From Streptomyces sp. SID12501 (GTDB lineage Bacteria; Actinomycetota; Actinomycetes; Streptomycetales; Streptomycetaceae): a stretch of DNA of 64,000 bases. A program made the position numbers and the translations under genes. The stretch spans positions 168,154 through 232,153 of the forward strand of contig NZ_JAAGLU010000014.1 in NCBI RefSeq assembly GCF_010550245.1, read 5' to 3'. How positions within the stretch are numbered: the first letter of the stretch is position 1; each line of letters opens with the position of its first letter. Positions 59,178-64,000 of this stretch are shown one piece after another. The notes below the pieces were generated by a model that was not told where the DNA came from, made no database searches, and was given only the letters and a program-made list of their open reading frames with translations.

Positions 59178-59768
59178 ATGACCACACTCGTCTGCACGAG
59201 CGCTTCGAACGCGGCTACGCCGACGACGCAGACCCTGTCGTTCGCGTCCTACCCCAAGCATCCCTCGTACCCCACGTACCCCTCGTTCTCGTCGTACGTG
59301 AAGGCCCGCCGCCCGGTGCTGCTGCGCACCGCCCGGTCGCTCACCGCGAATCCGAGCGACGCGGAGGACCTGCTGCAGACCGCGCTCACCAAGACGTACG
59401 TCGCGTGGGAGCGGATCGAGGACCACCGTGCGCTGGACGGCTACGTCCGTCGGGCGCTGCTGAACACGCGGACGTCGCAGTGGCGGAAGCGGAAGGTCGA
59501 CGAGTTCGTCTGCGACGAGCTGCCCGAGCCCGAGGGGACGCCGGTCGGCGATCCGGCGGACCATCAGGTGCTGCACGACGCGATGTGGCGCGCGATCATG
59601 AAGCTGCCGGCGCGGCAGCGGGCGATGGTGGTGCTGCGGTACTACGAGGATCTGAGTGAGGTCCAGACGGCCGAGGTGCTCGGGGTGTCCGTGGGCACGG
59701 TCAAGTCGGCGGTCTCGCGGGCGCTCGGCAAGCTGCGCGAGGACCCTGAGCTGGTCCTCGCCCGGTAG
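59178..59768 (+). CDS. SigE-family RNA polymerase sigma factor (ECF type)
   Basis: 196 residues. A Ser/Thr/Pro-rich N-terminus (~40 residues) precedes region 2 (SLTANPSDAEDLLQTALTKTYVAW) in part, and region 4 with its HTH (DLSEVQTAEVLGVSV, GTVKSAVSRALGKLRED). The spacing and the DAEDLLQTA text place it in the SigE family that is abundant in Streptomyces. No anti-sigma gene is adjacent, so control is unclear. The start is ATG 59178 with no clear Shine-Dalgarno. Confidence 0.87.
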   Translation: MTTLVCTSASNAATPTTQTLSFASYPKHPSYPTYPSFSSYVKARRPVLLRTARSLTANPSDAEDLLQTALTKTYVAWERIEDHRALDGYVRRALLNTRTSQWRKRKVDEFVCDELPEPEGTPVGDPADHQVLHDAMWRAIMKLPARQRAMVVLRYYEDLSEVQTAEVLGVSVGTVKSAVSRALGKLREDPELVLAR

Positions 59769-59899
59769 CTCCGCCAGTGGTCGGTAGTCGGTAGCCAGTG
59801 GATCGGCTGGTGGCTGCGCCGGTGAATTCGCCGGTGAATCAGCCCGTTGGTTCCCGGACGGGAACCTCTTGTGACCTCCGATAGTTCCCGAGGCATGAC

Positions 59900-59943
59900 G
59901 TGATCTGATCGATCACTCTCCCCTAGTGACGTACCGCTCGGTA
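59900..59943. promoter_or_regulatory. Two dyads upstream of the acyl-CoA ligase gene
   Basis: GTGATC / GATCAC around a 5-base centre (59900-59916), and TACCGCTCGGTA (59932-59943), a short palindrome of TetR-operator style (ACCG..CGGT). Both lie in the leader of the ligase gene. Confidence 0.45.
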
Positions 59944-60004
59944 TGTGAGCAGAATCAGCACAACCTTTACCACCGAGTAGGCAATGAAGCCCCGGGAGGA
60001 CGCC

Positions 60005-61660
<1,656 letters not shown>

Positions 61661-61685
61661 CGGCCGGCCGGGGCTCATGCACGGG

Positions 61686-61723
61686 TGACATGCGTGGCTG
61701 ACATACGTGGCTGACATACGTGG
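61686..61723 (+). repeat. Three tandem 13-bp repeats next to parS
   Basis: TGACATGCGTGGC, TGACATACGTGGC and TGACATACGTGG follow head to tail, and the last runs into the parS palindrome. Confidence 0.7.
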
Positions 61724-61768
61724 GGTGGGGCAATGTTTCACGTGAAACATTGCCCCACCCCACGTATG
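61715..61768. promoter_or_regulatory. parS site in the centre of a 54-bp perfect palindrome
   Basis: GTTTCACGTGAAAC at 61735-61748 is a perfect parS. The symmetry extends 20 bases further on each side without a mismatch, giving 27-bp arms with no loop. It lies between two converging genes, so as RNA it would be a strong bidirectional terminator, while as DNA it is a ParB site. Confidence 0.85.
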
Positions 61769-61791
61769 CAGAATGTGCCGATCGGTATTGA

Positions 61792-64000
61792 TCAATTGGT
61801 GCCGATGCGGGCGAGCAGATCGACGATCCGGCTCTGCACATCGGCGCTGGTGGACCGTTCGGCGAGGAACAGCACCGTCTCGCCCGACGCGAGCCTCGGC
61901 AGGTCGGCCTGGTCGACGGCAGCCGTGTAGACGACCAGAGGTGTGCGGTTCAACTGCCCGTTCGCCCGCAGCCAGTCCACGATTCCGGACCTACGACGCT
62001 TTACCTGAAGCAGGTCCATGACCACCAGGTTCGGCCGCAACTGCGAGGCCAGCGTGACCGCGTCGGCGTCGCTCGCGGCCCGCGCGACCTGCATCCCGCG
62101 CCGCTCAAGTGTCGCCGTCAGCGCGAGCGCGATCTCCGCGTGCTCCTCGATGAGCAGTACCCGCGGCGGATGCTGCTCACTGTCACGCGGGGCGAGCGCC
62201 TTCAGGAGTACGGCGGGGTCGGCGCCGTACGCCGCCTCGCGCGTCGCCTGCCCGAGCCCGGCCGTGACCAGCACCGGAACCTCGGCGGCCACGGCGGCCT
62301 GGCGCAGCGACTGGAGGGCGGTCCGGGTGATCGGCCCGGTCAGCGGATCGACGAACAGTGCCGCCGGGAAGGCCGCGATCTGCGCGCTGACCTCCTCGCG
62401 CGAGTTCACGATGACGGGCCGGTATCCGCGGTCGCTGAGCGCCTGCTGCGTGGTGACGTCCGGCGCGGGCCACACCAGCAGCCGGCGCGGGTTGTCCAGC
62501 GGTTCCGGCGGCAGCTCGTCGTCCATGGGCCGGGGCTGCGGCTGGTCGGAGACCTCGACGGCTCCGCCGGGCCCGTCGAGCGGCTCCGGCCCCTCGGCGG
62601 CGTTCTGGTCCGGTGCTCCTATGGCGTACGAGCGCCCGGCTCCGTCGGTGAACCCGGGCAGCCGCGGAGTGCCCGGGGCGAGCTGTGTCTGCCCGGCGAG
62701 CGAGGGCTGACCCGGCAGGGGTGACTGGCCGGCCAGGGAGGGCTGGGCCGGGACCGGTGCGGCGGGCGCGGCCTGGGCTGCCGGGCGCGTGGCGGCCTGG
62801 CCCGTCTGCGGGTGTGGGCGGGCCGTCGCCTCCGGCTGGCCGACGGGTTCGGGGCGCGTACCGAGCTTGCGGCGACGACCGGAGCCGTTCGAGCCGTTGG
62901 TGCCGTGCGGAGGCGTCGCGGTCTGCGCTTGGCCCGGTGCCTGGACCTGCGCCGCCTGCCGACTGAACGCCACCCCTTGCCCGAGCGTCCGCACGCTGAT
63001 CGCGTGCCCCTGCGTCGAGTTCGGGTCGACCGGCGCGGCGGCGGCCTCGTTCGGCAGTGGCTGCCCGACCCGGGGCTGCGCGACCCGCTCGGGAGGGAGC
63101 GGGGCGGCTGCCGCCTGGGGTGCCGGGACGGCGGCAGGGGCAGCGGCCGGGTTGTTCGGATTCGGCGCTACGGCGGTGCCGGCGTCGGGGGTTTCGTCTT
63201 CGGTCGTGGGCCAAGACTGGGGCTGGGGCTGGGGCTGGGGCTGGGCAGCGGGGGCGGCCTGCGCGGGGATCGCCTGGCCGGGGGCGAGACCCTGGGCGAG
63301 GGCGGGCTGGGACGCCGTACCCTGCGCCGGGACCTGCTGGGGATGGCCCTGGGGCACGGACTGCGGGGCCTGCTGCGGGACCTGGTGGGGAACCTGCTGG
63401 CCCTGAATGCCCTGTGCCGGGACGGGCTGACCGGGGAGAGGCTGACTGGGAACGGGCTGCGCGACCGGCTGTCCGAGCGCAGGCTGCGCGGGAAGCCCCT
63501 GCGGGGGAACTGCCTGCCCGGGCATGGCCTGCCCCTGTCCAGGTACGCCGCTCTGCATACCGGCGGCGGCCTGGGCGGCCATTGCCTGCACGGGAACCGC
63601 CTGGCCGGGAATCCCGCCCGGAGGCACGGTCCCCGGCTGCTCCGGAGCCTGGCGCGCACGGCGGCGACCGGTCGGAGCGGAGGTCGGGTGAGGCTGGGGC
63701 GGGGTGTGATCGTCGTCGGGATCGTGCATGAGCCCGTCATGACGGCCACCGTCGTCGAACCGGTCGCCGACCGGCCCGGCGGGCACCGCGGCTGCACTCT
63801 GGTCCGTCCGGTCGGCCTCCGCCGGGGGCAGGGCGAACACCGGACGGGGGCCCGCCTCCTGCGCACCGCCGCGCTCGGCCGCCGCAGCCAGGGCCCGGCG
63901 CCGGCGCCCTGTGGGCTGCCCGTCCGCGCTGTCGTCGGCGGCGTCCTCCGCATCGGAGGGCCCGGAAGGAGCCGCCGGCAGGGCGGGCGGCAACGCGTGC
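61792..64000 (-). CDS. Receiver-domain protein with a long Pro/Gln-rich region, N-terminus outside the window
   Basis: The frame is open to the right edge, so the true start lies beyond 64000. Visible order, N to C: a basic RRRRALAAAAE stretch, about 400 residues of low-complexity Pro/Gln/Ala/Gly sequence (PGQAVPPQGLPAQPA, QPQPQPQPQ), then a linker and two receiver-like halves: LLVWPAPDVTTQQALSD with LFVDPLTG, and a response-regulator receiver RVLLIEEHAEIALALT, VVMDLLQVKRRRSGIVDW with the acceptor Asp, PLVVYTAAV. Probably the C-terminus of a large hybrid sensor kinase or regulator. I do not recognise a specific family. Confidence 0.65.
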   Translation of the reverse strand, partial: HALPPALPAAPSGPSDAEDAADDSADGQPTGRRRRALAAAAERGGAQEAGPRPVFALPPAEADRTDQSAAAVPAGPVGDRFDDGGRHDGLMHDPDDDHTPPQPHPTSAPTGRRRARQAPEQPGTVPPGGIPGQAVPVQAMAAQAAAGMQSGVPGQGQAMPGQAVPPQGLPAQPALGQPVAQPVPSQPLPGQPVPAQGIQGQQVPHQVPQQAPQSVPQGHPQQVPAQGTASQPALAQGLAPGQAIPAQAAPAAQPQPQPQPQSWPTTEDETPDAGTAVAPNPNNPAAAPAAVPAPQAAAAPLPPERVAQPRVGQPLPNEAAAAPVDPNSTQGHAISVRTLGQGVAFSRQAAQVQAPGQAQTATPPHGTNGSNGSGRRRKLGTRPEPVGQPEATARPHPQTGQAATRPAAQAAPAAPVPAQPSLAGQSPLPGQPSLAGQTQLAPGTPRLPGFTDGAGRSYAIGAPDQNAAEGPEPLDGPGGAVEVSDQPQPRPMDDELPPEPLDNPRRLLVWPAPDVTTQQALSDRGYRPVIVNSREEVSAQIAAFPAALFVDPLTGPITRTALQSLRQAAVAAEVPVLVTAGLGQATREAAYGADPAVLLKALAPRDSEQHPPRVLLIEEHAEIALALTATLERRGMQVARAASDADAVTLASQLRPNLVVMDLLQVKRRRSGIVDWLRANGQLNRTPLVVYTAAVDQADLPRLASGETVLFLAERSTSADVQSRIVDLLARIGTN

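Overview
The window is high-GC actinobacterial chromosome, almost certainly Streptomyces: most reading frames carry G or C at third codon positions, GTG starts are common, and several families are typical of streptomycetes (the DtpA/ECuC/Sco copper set, a SigE-type sigma factor, stand-alone anti-sigma-like ATPases, the GTTTCACGTGAAAC parS site and TTGTCCACA DnaA boxes). Two perfect parS sites, one near-perfect one and several DnaA-box groups suggest the segment lies within a few hundred kilobases of oriC. No dnaA, dnaN or rRNA genes are present, so it is not the origin.

Layout. 1-7.4 kb is an accessory stretch: the N-terminal part of a DUF262 (GmrSD-like) nuclease, a SWIM zinc-finger/SNF2 helicase pair, a VapBC-like toxin-antitoxin module whose toxin is broken, a second toxin scrap and a truncated flavin monooxygenase. 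7.4-19 kb holds kptA, an alpha/beta-hydrolase-SDR fusion, an M24 peptidase-like protein, a four-gene ABC transporter operon, an HAD phosphatase, serS and pheA. The serS-pheA gap is full of DnaA boxes, and a MITE-like repeat follows pheA. 19-25.6 kb is a leftward copper/peroxidase operon (ycnI, sco, ecuC, copCD, dtpA). 25.8-40.7 kb is ordinary chromosome: two anti-sigma-like ATPases, an intradiol dioxygenase, a CitG-like protein, an MFS transporter, a MocR regulator, Xaa-Pro aminopeptidase, a PP2C/GAF phosphatase, a degenerate prim-pol protein, a SEC-C protein, a GDPD and an HtrA protease.

40.8-54.4 kb is a complete actinomycete integrative and conjugative element (AICE) inserted in the 3' end of tRNA-Ser(TGA). 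It is bounded by perfect 60-bp direct repeats. It carries a tyrosine integrase, an excisionase, a prim-pol/DUF3631 replication pair with an iteron-like region, a TraB-type FtsK translocase followed by seven copies of an 8-bp repeat (candidate clt), an SpdB-like DUF2637 protein, a 5-cytosine DNA methyltransferase, small proteins, a GntR regulator with matching palindromic operators, and a SAM methyltransferase. The main leftward promoter has an operator between -35 and -10, and its leader resembles the antitermination leader of actinobacterial rRNA operons.

54.4-64 kb returns to chromosome: a second prim-pol protein, a small secreted Asn/Gln-rich protein, a three-gene set resembling the actinobacterial steroid side-chain igr enzymes (ChsH2-like, ChsH1-like, Ltp2-like), a SigE-family sigma factor, an acyl-CoA ligase, a 54-bp perfect palindrome built on parS, and the C-terminal part of a large receiver-domain protein cut by the window edge.

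The most unusual signal is inside the AICE methyltransferase gene. A second 257-codon frame on the same strand (49280-50053) with repeated LPTP motifs shows stronger third-position GC than the methyltransferase frame over the region compared. It looks like a genuine overlapping gene.
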